This document shows positions 9,467 to 25,239 of a stretch of 51,050 nt of DNA, in pieces. Where the stretch lies: the NCBI RefSeq assembly GCF_008831285.2, contig NW_022204848.1, forward strand, positions 1-51,050, in the 5' to 3' direction. The position numbers and the translations under genes are program-made. Origin of the DNA: Nymphaea colorata. Its lineage: Eukaryota > Streptophyta > Magnoliopsida > Nymphaeales > Nymphaeaceae. A model generated the notes under the pieces. The model was not told the DNA's origin. It saw nothing but the letters and a program-made list of their open reading frames with translations, and made no database searches. Positions within the stretch are counted from its first letter, which is position 1. The number at the start of each line of letters is the position of its first letter.

Positions 9467-12400
9467 GATCACACATACTTAATTGAATGTGCTTAACTTA
9501 TTGTTACATCCATGTTGCTTGATTAAGTGAACTGAAATCACAAGTTTGTATGAAAATGAATGTGATTCGAGTGATTCATTTGGTGTCTTATAGTTAACCT
9601 AACGTGTTTCACATGTTATTACATCCATGATCAATGATTTAAATAATTAAAACTCACAAGTTTATATGGATATAAAGGAGACCTATGCATTAGTTTGATC
9701 CTTTCTAGTTTGTACGATAAGTTGAACATGTTGTTACATCTATAGTGATCGATGCACAAGTTCACATCAATACGAGTGGGATTTAAGTGATTCAATTGAT
9801 CACGCATATTTAATTGAATGTACTTAACTTGTTGTTACGTTTATATTAAATGATTTAGTAAATTCAAATCATAGGTTTATATGAAAATGAATGGGATTCG
9901 AGTGATTCATTTGGTGTCTTACAGGTAACTTAATGTGTTTCACTTGTTATTACATACATTTGATCACTTATGTTTAATCGAGAGATTATGTGATTCATTT
10001 TTACTTGTTCTTACATACATTTGATAACTTATATTTAATTGAATGTGCGTAACCATTTGTTACATACGTATAGAATGACTTAGTGGCTTGAAAAAAGAAG
10101 TCCGTTTGGAAATGAATGAGAGTCAAGTCACTATATTGGTCCCTTATAGTTAATCTAATGTATTTCACTTGTTATTACATCTATAATGAATGATTTAAAT
10201 GGTTGAAATCACAAGTTTATATGGATACAAATGGTTGAAGTCACTATATTTGTACACGTGTAGTTAGTCCGATGAGTTGAATTTGTTGTTACATCTATAG
10301 GGAACGTTCTAAAGGATTGAAATCACATGTTCGTACGAATACAAGTGAGATTTAAGTGATTCATATAATCATGCATACTTAATTGAATGTGTTTAACTTG
10401 TTGTTACGTCTATAATAAATGATTTAGTAGATTGAAATCACAAGTTTGTGCGAAAATGAATGAGATTCGAGTGATTCATTTGGTGTCTTGTAGTTAACCT
10501 ATTGTGTTTCACTTGTTATTACATCTTTGATCAATGATTTAAATGATTAAAACTTACAAGTTTGTATGGATATAAAGGAGACCTATGCATTAGTTTGATC
10601 CCTTGTAGTTAGTTCAATAAGTTGAACTAGTTCTTACATCTATGGTGATCGATGTAAGGAATTGAAATCACAAGTTCGTATCAATACGAGTGGGATTTAA
10701 GTGATTCATTTTATCACACATACGTAATTGAATGTGCTTAACTTGTTGTTACGTCTATATTAAATGATTTAGTAGATTAAAATCATAGGTTTGTATGAAA
10801 ATGAATGATATTGGAGTGATTCATTTGGTGTCTTGTAAGTAACCTAATGTGTTTCACTTGTTATTACATATATTTGATCACTTATATTTAATTGAGAGAT
10901 TAAGTGATTCATTTTCACTTGTTATTACATATAATTGATCACTTGTATTTAATTGAATGTGCGTGACCATTTCTTACTTACGTATAGAATGACCTAGTGG
11001 CTTTGATACCAGAAGTTCGTTTGGAATACATATATAATGAATGATTTAAATGATTGAAATCACATGTTCATGTGGATACAAACGCGTGTAGTTAGTCCGA
11101 TGAGTTGAATTTATTGTTACAACTATAGTGCACGATCTAAATGATTGAAATCACAAGTTCGTATCAATACAAGTGCGATTTAAGTGATTCAAATGATCAC
11201 ACATACTTAATTGAATGTGCTTAACTTGTTGTTACATCCATATTGCTAGATTAAGTGAATTCAAATCACAAGTTTGTGTGAAAATAAATGAGATTTGAGT
11301 GATTCATTTGGTGTCTTATAATTAACCTAATGTGTTTCACTCGTTATGACATCTATGATCAACGATTTAAACGATAAAAACTCACAAGTTTATATGGATG
11401 TAAAGGAGACCTATGGATTAGTTTAGTTTGATCCCTTGTAGTTTGTTCAATAAGTTGAACATGTTGTTACATCTCATTCATTTGTATCCATACGCACACT
11501 AAATCACTCGTCTCGATACGAGTGAGATTTAAGTGATTCATTTGATCACGCATACTTAATTGAATGTGCTTAACTTGTTGTTACGTCTATATTAAATGAT
11601 TTAGTATATTGAAATCATAGGTTTGTATGGAAATGAATGAGATTTGAGTGATTCATTTGGTGTCTTGTAGGTAACCTAATATGTTTCACTTGTTATTACA
11701 TATATTTGATCACATATATTTAATTGAGAGATTAAATGATTCATTTTCACTTGTTATTACATATATTTGATCAATATATTTAATTGAGTGTGCGTAGCCA
11801 TTTGTTACATACGTATAGAATGACTTAGTGGCTTGAAATAAGAAGTTCGTTTGGAAATGAATGAGAGTCAGGTCATTAAGTTGGTCCCTTACAGTTAATC
11901 TAGTGTATTTCACTTGTTATTACATCTATAATGAATGATTTAAATGATTGAAATCGCAAGTTCATATGGATACAAATGGGATCTATGCATTACTTTGAAT
12001 GCGTGTAATTAGTCCGATGAGTTGAATTTGTTGTTACATCTATAGTGAACGATCTAAAGGATTGAAATCACGCGTTCGTACCAATACAAGTGAGATTTAA
12101 ATGATTCATATGATCATGCATGCTTAATTGAATGTGTTTAACTTGTTGTTACATCTATATTAAATGATTTAGTAGATCGAAATCACAAGTTTGTATGAAA
12201 ATGAATGAGATTCGAGTGATTCATTTGGTGTCTTATGGTTTACCTAATGTGTTTCACTAGTTGTTACATTTATAATGATTCTTAATACGGATGTCCTTAA
12301 CAAGTGATTCATTTGGTGTCATATAGTTAACCTAATGTGTTTCACTTGTAATTTAATTGAATGTGCTTAACAAGTGAATTAGGTTAACAATAGGGCACCA

Positions 12401-12622
12401 AATGAATCACTCAAATCTCATTCATTTTCATGCAAGCCTGTGATTTCAATCTACTAAATCATTTAACATGGATATAACAATAAGTCAAGTACATTCAATA
12501 AAGTATGCGTGATCATATGAATCACTTAAATCTGACTCGTATTGGTACGACTATAGTGCACGATCTAAAGGATTGAAATTACAAGTTCGTATCAATACAA
12601 GTGCGATTTAAGTGATTCAAAT
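9467..12622 (+). repeat. HOR unit 4 (3156 bp)
   Basis: Full-length form with the G present in the hairpin loop near 11515 (TCTCGATACGAG). The inverted block is at 12370-12550. With unit 5 it gives the longest, probably ancestral, unit length. Confidence 0.95.
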
Positions 12623-15600
12623 GATCACACATACTTAATTGAATGTGCTTAACTTATTGTTACATCCATGTTGCTTGATTAAGTGAACTGAAATCACAAG
12701 TTTGTATGAAAATGAATGTGATTCGAGTGATTCATTTGGTGTCTTATAGTTAACCTAACGTGTTTCACATGTTATTACATCCATGATCAATGATTTAAAT
12801 AATTAAAACTCACAAGTTTATATGGATATAAAGGAGACCTATGCATTAGTTTGATCCTTTCTAGTTTGTACGATAAGTTGAACATGTTGTTACATCTATA
12901 GTGATCGATGCACAAGTTCACATCAATACGAGTGGGATTTAAGTGATTCAATTGATCACGCATATTTAATTGAATGTACTTAACTTGTTGTTACGTTTAT
13001 ATTAAATGATTTAGTAAATTCAAATCATAGGTTTATATGAAAATGAATGGGATTCGAGTGATTCATTTGGTGTCTTACAGGTAACTTAATGTGTTTCACT
13101 TGTTATTACATACATTTGATCACTTATGTTTAATCGAGAGATTATGTGATTCATTTTTACTTGTTCTTACATACATTTGATAACTTATATTTAATTGAAT
13201 GTGCGTAACCATTTGTTACATACGTATAGAATGACTTAGTGGCTTGAAAAAAGAAGTCCGTTTGGAAATGAATGAGAGTCAAGTCACTATATTGGTCCCT
13301 TATAGTTAATCTAATGTATTTCACTTGTTATTACATCTATAATGAATGATTTAAATGGTTGAAATCACAAGTTTATATGGATACAAATGGTTGAAGTCAC
13401 TATATTTGTACACGTGTAGTTAGTCCGATGAGTTGAATTTGTTGTTACATCTATAGGGAACGTTCTAAAGGATTGAAATCACATGTTCGTACGAATACAA
13501 GTGAGATTTAAGTGATTCATATAATCATGCATACTTAATTGAATGTGTTTAACTTGTTGTTACGTCTATAATAAATGATTTAGTAGATTGAAATCACAAG
13601 TTTGTGCGAAAATGAATGAGATTCGAGTGATTCATTTGGTGTCTTGTAGTTAACCTATTGTGTTTCACTTGTTATTACATCTTTGATCAATGATTTAAAT
13701 GATTAAAACTTACAAGTTTGTATGGATATAAAGGAGACCTATGCATTAGTTTGATCCCTTGTAGTTAGTTCAATAAGTTGAACTAGTTCTTACATCTATG
13801 GTGATCGATGTAAGGAATTGAAATCACAAGTTCGTATCAATACGAGTGGGATTTAAGTGATTCATTTTATCACACATACGTAATTGAATGTGCTTAACTT
13901 GTTGTTACGTCTATATTAAATGATTTAGTAGATTAAAATCATAGGTTTGTATGAAAATGAATGATATTGGAGTGATTCATTTGGTGTCTTGTAAGTAACC
14001 TAATGTGTTTCACTTGTTATTACATATATTTGATCACTTATATTTAATTGAGAGATTAAGTGATTCATTTTCACTTGTTATTACATATAATTGATCACTT
14101 GTATTTAATTGAATGTGCGTGACCATTTCTTACTTACGTATAGAATGACCTAGTGGCTTTGATACCAGAAGTTCGTTTGGAATACATATATAATGAATGA
14201 TTTAAATGATTGAAATCACATGTTCATGTGGATACAAACGCGTGTAGTTAGTCCGATGAGTTGAATTTATTGTTACAACTATAGTGCACGATCTAAATGA
14301 TTGAAATCACAAGTTCGTATCAATACAAGTGCGATTTAAGTGATTCAAATGATCACACATACTTAATTGAATGTGCTTAACTTGTTGTTACATCCATATT
14401 GCTAGATTAAGTGAATTCAAATCACAAGTTTGTGTGAAAATAAATGAGATTTGAGTGATTCATTTGGTGTCTTATAATTAACCTAATGTGTTTCACTCGT
14501 TATGACATCTATGATCAACGATTTAAACGATAAAAACTCACAAGTTTATATGGATGTAAAGGAGACCTATGGATTAGTTTAGTTTGATCCCTTGTAGTTT
14601 GTTCAATAAGTTGAACATGTTGTTACATCTCATTCATTTGTATCCATACGCACACTAAATCACTCGTCTCGATACGAGTGAGATTTAAGTGATTCATTTG
14701 ATCACGCATACTTAATTGAATGTGCTTAACTTGTTGTTACGTCTATATTAAATGATTTAGTATATTGAAATCATAGGTTTGTATGGAAATGAATGAGATT
14801 TGAGTGATTCATTTGGTGTCTTGTAGGTAACCTAATATGTTTCACTTGTTATTACATATATTTGATCACATATATTTAATTGAGAGATTAAATGATTCAT
14901 TTTCACTTGTTATTACATATATTTGATCAATATATTTAATTGAGTGTGCGTAGCCATTTGTTACATACGTATAGAATGACTTAGTGGCTTGAAATAAGAA
15001 GTTCGTTTGGAAATGAATGAGAGTCAGGTCATTAAGTTGGTCCCTTACAGTTAATCTAGTGTATTTCACTTGTTATTACATCTATAATGAATGATTTAAA
15101 TGATTGAAATCGCAAGTTCATATGGATACAAATGGGATCTATGCATTACTTTGAATGCGTGTAATTAGTCCGATGAGTTGAATTTGTTGTTACATCTATA
15201 GTGAACGATCTAAAGGATTGAAATCACGCGTTCGTACCAATACAAGTGAGATTTAAATGATTCATATGATCATGCATGCTTAATTGAATGTGTTTAACTT
15301 GTTGTTACATCTATATTAAATGATTTAGTAGATCGAAATCACAAGTTTGTATGAAAATGAATGAGATTCGAGTGATTCATTTGGTGTCTTATGGTTTACC
15401 TAATGTGTTTCACTAGTTGTTACATTTATAATGATTCTTAATACGGATGTCCTTAACAAGTGATTCATTTGGTGTCATATAGTTAACCTAATGTGTTTCA
15501 CTTGTAATTTAATTGAATGTGCTTAACAAGTGAATTAGGTTAACAATAGGGCACCAAATGAATCACTCAAATCTCATTCATTTTCATGCAAGCCTGTGAT

Positions 15601-15778
15601 TTCAATCTACTAAATCATTTAACATGGATATAACAATAAGTCAAGTACATTCAATAAAGTATGCGTGATCATATGAATCACTTAAATCTGACTCGTATTG
15701 GTACGACTATAGTGCACGATCTAAAGGATTGAAATTACAAGTTCGTATCAATACAAGTGCGATTTAAGTGATTCAAAT
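12623..15778 (+). repeat. HOR unit 5 (3156 bp)
   Basis: Full-length form with the hairpin-loop G near 14671, as in unit 4. The inverted block is at 15526-15706. Confidence 0.95.
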
Positions 15779-18700
15779 GATCACACATACTTAATTGAAT
15801 GTGCTTAACTTATTGTTACATCCATGTTGCTTGATTAAGTGAACTGAAATCACAAGTTTGTATGAAAATGAATGTGATTCGAGTGATTCATTTGGTGTCT
15901 TATAGTTAACCTAACGTGTTTCACATGTTATTACATCCATGATCAATGATTTAAATAATTAAAACTCACAAGTTTATATGGATATAAAGGAGACCTATGC
16001 ATTAGTTTGATCCTTTCTAGTTTGTACGATAAGTTGAACATGTTGTTACATCTATAGTGATCGATGCACAAGTTCACATCAATACGAGTGGGATTTAAGT
16101 GATTCAATTGATCACGCATATTTAATTGAATGTACTTAACTTGTTGTTACGTTTATATTAAATGATTTAGTAAATTCAAATCATAGGTTTATATGAAAAT
16201 GAATGGGATTCGAGTGATTCATTTGGTGTCTTACAGGTAACTTAATGTGTTTCACTTGTTATTACATACATTTGATCACTTATGTTTAATCGAGAGATTA
16301 TGTGATTCATTTTTACTTGTTCTTACATACATTTGATAACTTATATTTAATTGAATGTGCGTAACCATTTGTTACATACGTATAGAATGACTTAGTGGCT
16401 TGAAAAAAGAAGTCCGTTTGGAAATGAATGAGAGTCAAGTCACTATATTGGTCCCTTATAGTTAATCTAATGTATTTCACTTGTTATTACATCTATAATG
16501 AATGATTTAAATGGTTGAAATCACAAGTTTATATGGATACAAATGGTTGAAGTCACTATATTTGTACACGTGTAGTTAGTCCGATGAGTTGAATTTGTTG
16601 TTACATCTATAGGGAACGTTCTAAAGGATTGAAATCACATGTTCGTACGAATACAAGTGAGATTTAAGTGATTCATATAATCATGCATACTTAATTGAAT
16701 GTGTTTAACTTGTTGTTACGTCTATAATAAATGATTTAGTAGATTGAAATCACAAGTTTGTGCGAAAATGAATGAGATTCGAGTGATTCATTTGGTGTCT
16801 TGTAGTTAACCTATTGTGTTTCACTTGTTATTACATCTTTGATCAATGATTTAAATGATTAAAACTTACAAGTTTGTATGGATATAAAGGAGACCTATGC
16901 ATTAGTTTGATCCCTTGTAGTTAGTTCAATAAGTTGAACTAGTTCTTACATCTATGGTGATCGATGTAAGGAATTGAAATCACAAGTTCGTATCAATACG
17001 AGTGGGATTTAAGTGATTCATTTTATCACACATACGTAATTGAATGTGCTTAACTTGTTGTTACGTCTATATTAAATGATTTAGTAGATTAAAATCATAG
17101 GTTTGTATGAAAATGAATGATATTGGAGTGATTCATTTGGTGTCTTGTAAGTAACCTAATGTGTTTCACTTGTTATTACATATATTTGATCACTTATATT
17201 TAATTGAGAGATTAAGTGATTCATTTTCACTTGTTATTACATATAATTGATCACTTGTATTTAATTGAATGTGCGTGACCATTTCTTACTTACGTATAGA
17301 ATGACCTAGTGGCTTTGATACCAGAAGTTCGTTTGGAATACATATATAATGAATGATTTAAATGATTGAAATCACATGTTCATGTGGATACAAACGCGTG
17401 TAGTTAGTCCGATGAGTTGAATTTATTGTTACAACTATAGTGCACGATCTAAATGATTGAAATCACAAGTTCGTATCAATACAAGTGCGATTTAAGTGAT
17501 TCAAATGATCACACATACTTAATTGAATGTGCTTAACTTGTTGTTACATCCATATTGCTAGATTAAGTGAATTCAAATCACAAGTTTGTGTGAAAATAAA
17601 TGAGATTTGAGTGATTCATTTGGTGTCTTATAATTAACCTAATGTGTTTCACTCGTTATGACATCTATGATCAACGATTTAAACGATAAAAACTCACAAG
17701 TTTATATGGATGTAAAGGAGACCTATGGATTAGTTTAGTTTGATCCCTTGTAGTTTGTTCAATAAGTTGAACATGTTGTTACATCTCATTCATTTGTATC
17801 CATACGCACACTAAATCACTCGTCTCATACGAGTGAGATTTAAGTGATTCATTTGATCACGCATACTTAATTGAATGTGCTTAACTTGTTGTTACGTCTA
17901 TATTAAATGATTTAGTATATTGAAATCATAGGTTTGTATGGAAATGAATGAGATTTGAGTGATTCATTTGGTGTCTTGTAGGTAACCTAATATGTTTCAC
18001 TTGTTATTACATATATTTGATCACATATATTTAATTGAGAGATTAAATGATTCATTTTCACTTGTTATTACATATATTTGATCAATATATTTAATTGAGT
18101 GTGCGTAGCCATTTGTTACATACGTATAGAATGACTTAGTGGCTTGAAATAAGAAGTTCGTTTGGAAATGAATGAGAGTCAGGTCATTAAGTTGGTCCCT
18201 TACAGTTAATCTAGTGTATTTCACTTGTTATTACATCTATAATGAATGATTTAAATGATTGAAATCGCAAGTTCATATGGATACAAATGGGATCTATGCA
18301 TTACTTTGAATGCGTGTAATTAGTCCGATGAGTTGAATTTGTTGTTACATCTATAGTGAACGATCTAAAGGATTGAAATCACGCGTTCGTACCAATACAA
18401 GTGAGATTTAAATGATTCATATGATCATGCATGCTTAATTGAATGTGTTTAACTTGTTGTTACATCTATATTAAATGATTTAGTAGATCGAAATCACAAG
18501 TTGTATGAAAATGAATGAGATTCGAGTGATTCATTTGGTGTCTTATGGTTTACCTAATGTGTTTCACTAGTTGTTACATTTATAATGATTCTTAATACGG
18601 ATGTCCTTAACAAGTGATTCATTTGGTGTCATATAGTTAACCTAATGTGTTTCACTTGTAATTTAATTGAATGTGCTTAACAAGTGAATTAGGTTAACAA

Positions 18701-18932
18701 TAGGGCACCAAATGAATCACTCAAATCTCATTCATTTTCATGCAAGCCTGTGATTTCAATCTACTAAATCATTTAACATGGATATAACAATAAGTCAAGT
18801 ACATTCAATAAAGTATGCGTGATCATATGAATCACTTAAATCTGACTCGTATTGGTACGACTATAGTGCACGATCTAAAGGATTGAAATTACAAGTTCGT
18901 ATCAATACAAGTGCGATTTAAGTGATTCAAAT
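15779..18932 (+). repeat. HOR unit 6 (3154 bp)
   Basis: Lacks the hairpin-loop G and has one T fewer in CACAAGTTGTATG near 18500. Unit 8 has the same T loss. The inverted block is at 18680-18860. Confidence 0.95.
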
Positions 18933-21900
18933 GATCACACATACTTAATTGAATGTGCTTAACTTATTGTTACATCCATGTTGCTTGATTAAGTGAACTG
19001 AAATCACAAGTTTGTATGAAAATGAATGTGATTCGAGTGATTCATTTGGTGTCTTATAGTTAACCTAACGTGTTTCACATGTTATTACATCCATGATCAA
19101 TGATTTAAATAATTAAAACTCACAAGTTTATATGGATATAAAGGAGACCTATGCATTAGTTTGATCCTTTCTAGTTTGTACGATAAGTTGAACATGTTGT
19201 TACATCTATAGTGATCGATGCACAAGTTCACATCAATACGAGTGGATTTAAGTGATTCAATTGATCACGCATATTTAATTGAATGTACTTAACTTGTTGT
19301 TACGTTTATATTAAATGATTTAGTAAATTCAAATCATAGGTTTATATGAAAATGAATGGGATTCGAGTGATTCATTTGGTGTCTTACAGGTAACTTAATG
19401 TGTTTCACTTGTTATTACATACATTTGATCACTTATGTTTAATCGAGAGATTATGTGATTCATTTTTACTTGTTCTTACATACATTTGATAACTTATATT
19501 TAATTGAATGTGCGTAACCATTTGTTACATACGTATAGAATGACTTAGTGGCTTGAAAAAAGAAGTCCGTTTGGAAATGAATGAGAGTCAAGTCACTATA
19601 TTGGTCCCTTATAGTTAATCTAATGTATTTCACTTGTTATTACATCTATAATGAATGATTTAAATGGTTGAAATCACAAGTTTATATGGATACAAATGGT
19701 TGAAGTCACTATATTTGTACACGTGTAGTTAGTCCGATGAGTTGAATTTGTTGTTACATCTATAGGAACGTTCTAAAGGATTGAAATCACATGTTCGTAC
19801 GAATACAAGTGAGATTTAAGTGATTCATATAATCATGCATACTTAATTGAATGTGTTTAACTTGTTGTTACGTCTATAATAAATGATTTAGTAGATTGAA
19901 ATCACAAGTTTGTGCGAAAATGAATGAGATTCGAGTGATTCATTTGGTGTCTTGTAGTTAACCTATTGTGTTTCACTTGTTATTACATCTTTGATCAATG
20001 ATTTAAATGATTAAAACTTACAAGTTTGTATGGATATAAAGGAGACCTATGCATTAGTTTGATCCCTTGTAGTTAGTTCAATAAGTTGAACTAGTTCTTA
20101 CATCTATGGTGATCGATGTAAGGAATTGAAATCACAAGTTCGTATCAATACGAGTGGGATTTAAGTGATTCATTTTATCACACATACGTAATTGAATGTG
20201 CTTAACTTGTTGTTACGTCTATATTAAATGATTTAGTAGATTAAAATCATAGGTTTGTATGAAAATGAATGATATTGGAGTGATTCATTTGGTGTCTTGT
20301 AAGTAACCTAATGTGTTTCACTTGTTATTACATATATTTGATCACTTATATTTAATTGAGAGATTAAGTGATTCATTTTCACTTGTTATTACATATAATT
20401 GATCACTTGTATTTAATTGAATGTGCGTGACCATTTCTTACTTACGTATAGAATGACCTAGTGGCTTTGATACCAGAAGTTCGTTTGGAATACATATATA
20501 ATGAATGATTTAAATGATTGAAATCACATGTTCATGTGGATACAAACGCGTGTAGTTAGTCCGATGAGTTGAATTTATTGTTACAACTATAGTGCACGAT
20601 CTAAATGATTGAAATCACAAGTTCGTATCAATACAAGTGCGATTTAAGTGATTCAAATGATCACACATACTTAATTGAATGTGCTTAACTTGTTGTTACA
20701 TCCATATTGCTAGATTAAGTGAATTCAAATCACAAGTTTGTGTGAAAATAAATGAGATTTGAGTGATTCATTTGGTGTCTTATAATTAACCTAATGTGTT
20801 TCACTCGTTATGACATCTATGATCAACGATTTAAACGATAAAAACTCACAAGTTTATATGGATGTAAAGGAGACCTATGGATTAGTTTAGTTTGATCCCT
20901 TGTAGTTTGTTCAATAAGTTGAACATGTTGTTACATCTCATTCATTTGTATCCATACGCACACTAAATCACTCGTCTCATACGAGTGAGATTTAAGTGAT
21001 TCATTTGATCACGCATACTTAATTGAATGTGCTTAACTTGTTGTTACGTCTATATTAAATGATTTAGTATATTGAAATCATAGGTTTGTATGGAAATGAA
21101 TGAGATTTGAGTGATTCATTTGGTGTCTTGTAGGTAACCTAATATGTTTCACTTGTTATTACATATATTTGATCACATATATTTAATTGAGAGATTAAAT
21201 GATTCATTTTCACTTGTTATTACATATATTTGATCAATATATTTAATTGAGTGTGCGTAGCCATTTGTTACATACGTATAGAATGACTTAGTGGCTTGAA
21301 ATAAGAAGTTCGTTTGGAAATGAATGAGAGTCAGGTCATTAAGTTGGTCCCTTACAGTTAATCTAGTGTATTTCACTTGTTATTACATCTATAATGAATG
21401 ATTTAAATGATTGAAATCGCAAGTTCATATGGATACAAATGGGATCTATGCATTACTTTGAATGCGTGTAATTAGTCCGATGAGTTGAATTTGTTGTTAC
21501 ATCTATAGTGAACGATCTAAAGGATTGAAATCACGCGTTCGTACCAATACAAGTGAGATTTAAATGATTCATATGATCATGCATGCTTAATTGAATGTGT
21601 TTAACTTGTTGTTACATCTATATTAAATGATTTAGTAGATCGAAATCACAAGTTTGTATGAAAATGAATGAGATTCGAGTGATTCATTTGGTGTCTTATG
21701 GTTTACCTAATGTGTTTCACTAGTTGTTACATTTATAATGATTCTTAATACGGATGTCCTTAACAAGTGATTCATTTGGTGTCATATAGTTAACCTAATG
21801 TGTTTCACTTGTAATTTAATTGAATGTGCTTAACAAGTGAATTAGGTTAACAATAGGGCACCAAATGAATCACTCAAATCTCATTCATTTTCATGCAAGC

Positions 21901-22085
21901 CTGTGATTTCAATCTACTAAATCATTTAACATGGATATAACAATAAGTCAAGTACATTCAATAAAGTATGCGTGATCATATGAATCACTTAAATCTGACT
22001 CGTATTGGTACGACTATAGTGCACGATCTAAAGGATTGAAATTACAAGTTCGTATCAATACAAGTGCGATTTAAGTGATTCAAAT
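18933..22085 (+). repeat. HOR unit 7 (3153 bp)
   Basis: Lacks the loop G. It also has one G fewer in GAGTGGATTTAAG near 19245 and one fewer in TATAGGAACG near 19764; units 1 and 9 share the latter loss. The inverted block is at 21833-22013. Confidence 0.95.
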
Positions 22086-25000
22086 GATCACACATACTTA
22101 ATTGAATGTGCTTAACTTATTGTTACATCCATGTTGCTTGATTAAGTGAACTGAAATCACAAGTTTGTATGAAAATGAATGTGATTCGAGTGATTCATTT
22201 GGTGTCTTATAGTTAACCTAACGTGTTTCACATGTTATTACATCCATGATCAATGATTTAAATAATTAAAACTCACAAGTTTATATGGATATAAAGGAGA
22301 CCTATGCATTAGTTTGATCCTTTCTAGTTTGTACGATAAGTTGAACATGTTGTTACATCTATAGTGATCGATGCACAAGTTCACATCAATACGAGTGGGA
22401 TTTAAGTGATTCAATTGATCACGCATATTTAATTGAATGTACTTAACTTGTTGTTACGTTTATATTAAATGATTTAGTAAATTCAAATCATAGGTTTATA
22501 TGAAAATGAATGGGATTCGAGTGATTCATTTGGTGTCTTACAGGTAACTTAATGTGTTTCACTTGTTATTACATACATTTGATCACTTATGTTTAATCGA
22601 GAGATTATGTGATTCATTTTTACTTGTTCTTACATACATTTGATAACTTATATTTAATTGAATGTGCGTAACCATTTGTTACATACGTATAGAATGACTT
22701 AGTGGCTTGAAAAAAGAAGTCCGTTTGGAAATGAATGAGAGTCAAGTCACTATATTGGTCCCTTATAGTTAATCTAATGTATTTCACTTGTTATTACATC
22801 TATAATGAATGATTTAAATGGTTGAAATCACAAGTTTATATGGATACAAATGGTTGAAGTCACTATATTTGTACACGTGTAGTTAGTCCGATGAGTTGAA
22901 TTTGTTGTTACATCTATAGGGAACGTTCTAAAGGATTGAAATCACATGTTCGTACGAATACAAGTGAGATTTAAGTGATTCATATAATCATGCATACTTA
23001 ATTGAATGTGTTTAACTTGTTGTTACGTCTATAATAAATGATTTAGTAGATTGAAATCACAAGTTTGTGCGAAAATGAATGAGATTCGAGTGATTCATTT
23101 GGTGTCTTGTAGTTAACCTATTGTGTTTCACTTGTTATTACATCTTTGATCAATGATTTAAATGATTAAAACTTACAAGTTTGTATGGATATAAAGGAGA
23201 CCTATGCATTAGTTTGATCCCTTGTAGTTAGTTCAATAAGTTGAACTAGTTCTTACATCTATGGTGATCGATGTAAGGAATTGAAATCACAAGTTCGTAT
23301 CAATACGAGTGGGATTTAAGTGATTCATTTTATCACACATACGTAATTGAATGTGCTTAACTTGTTGTTACGTCTATATTAAATGATTTAGTAGATTAAA
23401 ATCATAGGTTTGTATGAAAATGAATGATATTGGAGTGATTCATTTGGTGTCTTGTAAGTAACCTAATGTGTTTCACTTGTTATTACATATATTTGATCAC
23501 TTATATTTAATTGAGAGATTAAGTGATTCATTTTCACTTGTTATTACATATAATTGATCACTTGTATTTAATTGAATGTGCGTGACCATTTCTTACTTAC
23601 GTATAGAATGACCTAGTGGCTTTGATACCAGAAGTTCGTTTGGAATACATATATAATGAATGATTTAAATGATTGAAATCACATGTTCATGTGGATACAA
23701 ACGCGTGTAGTTAGTCCGATGAGTTGAATTTATTGTTACAACTATAGTGCACGATCTAAATGATTGAAATCACAAGTTCGTATCAATACAAGTGCGATTT
23801 AAGTGATTCAAATGATCACACATACTTAATTGAATGTGCTTAACTTGTTGTTACATCCATATTGCTAGATTAAGTGAATTCAAATCACAAGTTTGTGTGA
23901 AAATAAATGAGATTTGAGTGATTCATTTGGTGTCTTATAATTAACCTAATGTGTTTCACTCGTTATGACATCTATGATCAACGATTTAAACGATAAAAAC
24001 TCACAAGTTTATATGGATGTAAAGGAGACCTATGGATTAGTTTAGTTTGATCCCTTGTAGTTTGTTCAATAAGTTGAACATGTTGTTACATCTCATTCAT
24101 TTGTATCCATACGCACACTAAATCACTCGTCTCATACGAGTGAGATTTAAGTGATTCATTTGATCACGCATACTTAATTGAATGTGCTTAACTTGTTGTT
24201 ACGTCTATATTAAATGATTTAGTATATTGAAATCATAGGTTTGTATGGAAATGAATGAGATTTGAGTGATTCATTTGGTGTCTTGTAGGTAACCTAATAT
24301 GTTTCACTTGTTATTACATATATTTGATCACATATATTTAATTGAGAGATTAAATGATTCATTTTCACTTGTTATTACATATATTTGATCAATATATTTA
24401 ATTGAGTGTGCGTAGCCATTTGTTACATACGTATAGAATGACTTAGTGGCTTGAAATAAGAAGTTCGTTTGGAAATGAATGAGAGTCAGGTCATTAAGTT
24501 GGTCCCTTACAGTTAATCTAGTGTATTTCACTTGTTATTACATCTATAATGAATGATTTAAATGATTGAAATCGCAAGTTCATATGGATACAAATGGGAT
24601 CTATGCATTACTTTGAATGCGTGTAATTAGTCCGATGAGTTGAATTTGTTGTTACATCTATAGTGAACGATCTAAAGGATTGAAATCACGCGTTCGTACC
24701 AATACAAGTGAGATTTAAATGATTCATATGATCATGCATGCTTAATTGAATGTGTTTAACTTGTTGTTACATCTATATTAAATGATTTAGTAGATCGAAA
24801 TCACAAGTTGTATGAAAATGAATGAGATTCGAGTGATTCATTTGGTGTCTTATGGTTTACCTAATGTGTTTCACTAGTTGTTACATTTATAATGATTCTT
24901 AATACGGATGTCCTTAACAAGTGATTCATTTGGTGTCATATAGTTAACCTAATGTGTTTCACTTGTAATTTAATTGAATGTGCTTAACAAGTGAATTAGG

Positions 25001-25239
25001 TTAACAATAGGGCACCAAATGAATCACTCAAATCTCATTCATTTTCATGCAAGCCTGTGATTTCAATCTACTAAATCATTTAACATGGATATAACAATAA
25101 GTCAAGTACATTCAATAAAGTATGCGTGATCATATGAATCACTTAAATCTGACTCGTATTGGTACGACTATAGTGCACGATCTAAAGGATTGAAATTACA
25201 AGTTCGTATCAATACAAGTGCGATTTAAGTGATTCAAAT
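22086..25239 (+). repeat. HOR unit 8 (3154 bp)
   Basis: Lacks the loop G and carries the CACAAGTTGTATG T loss near 24808, as in unit 6. The inverted block is at 24987-25167. Confidence 0.95.
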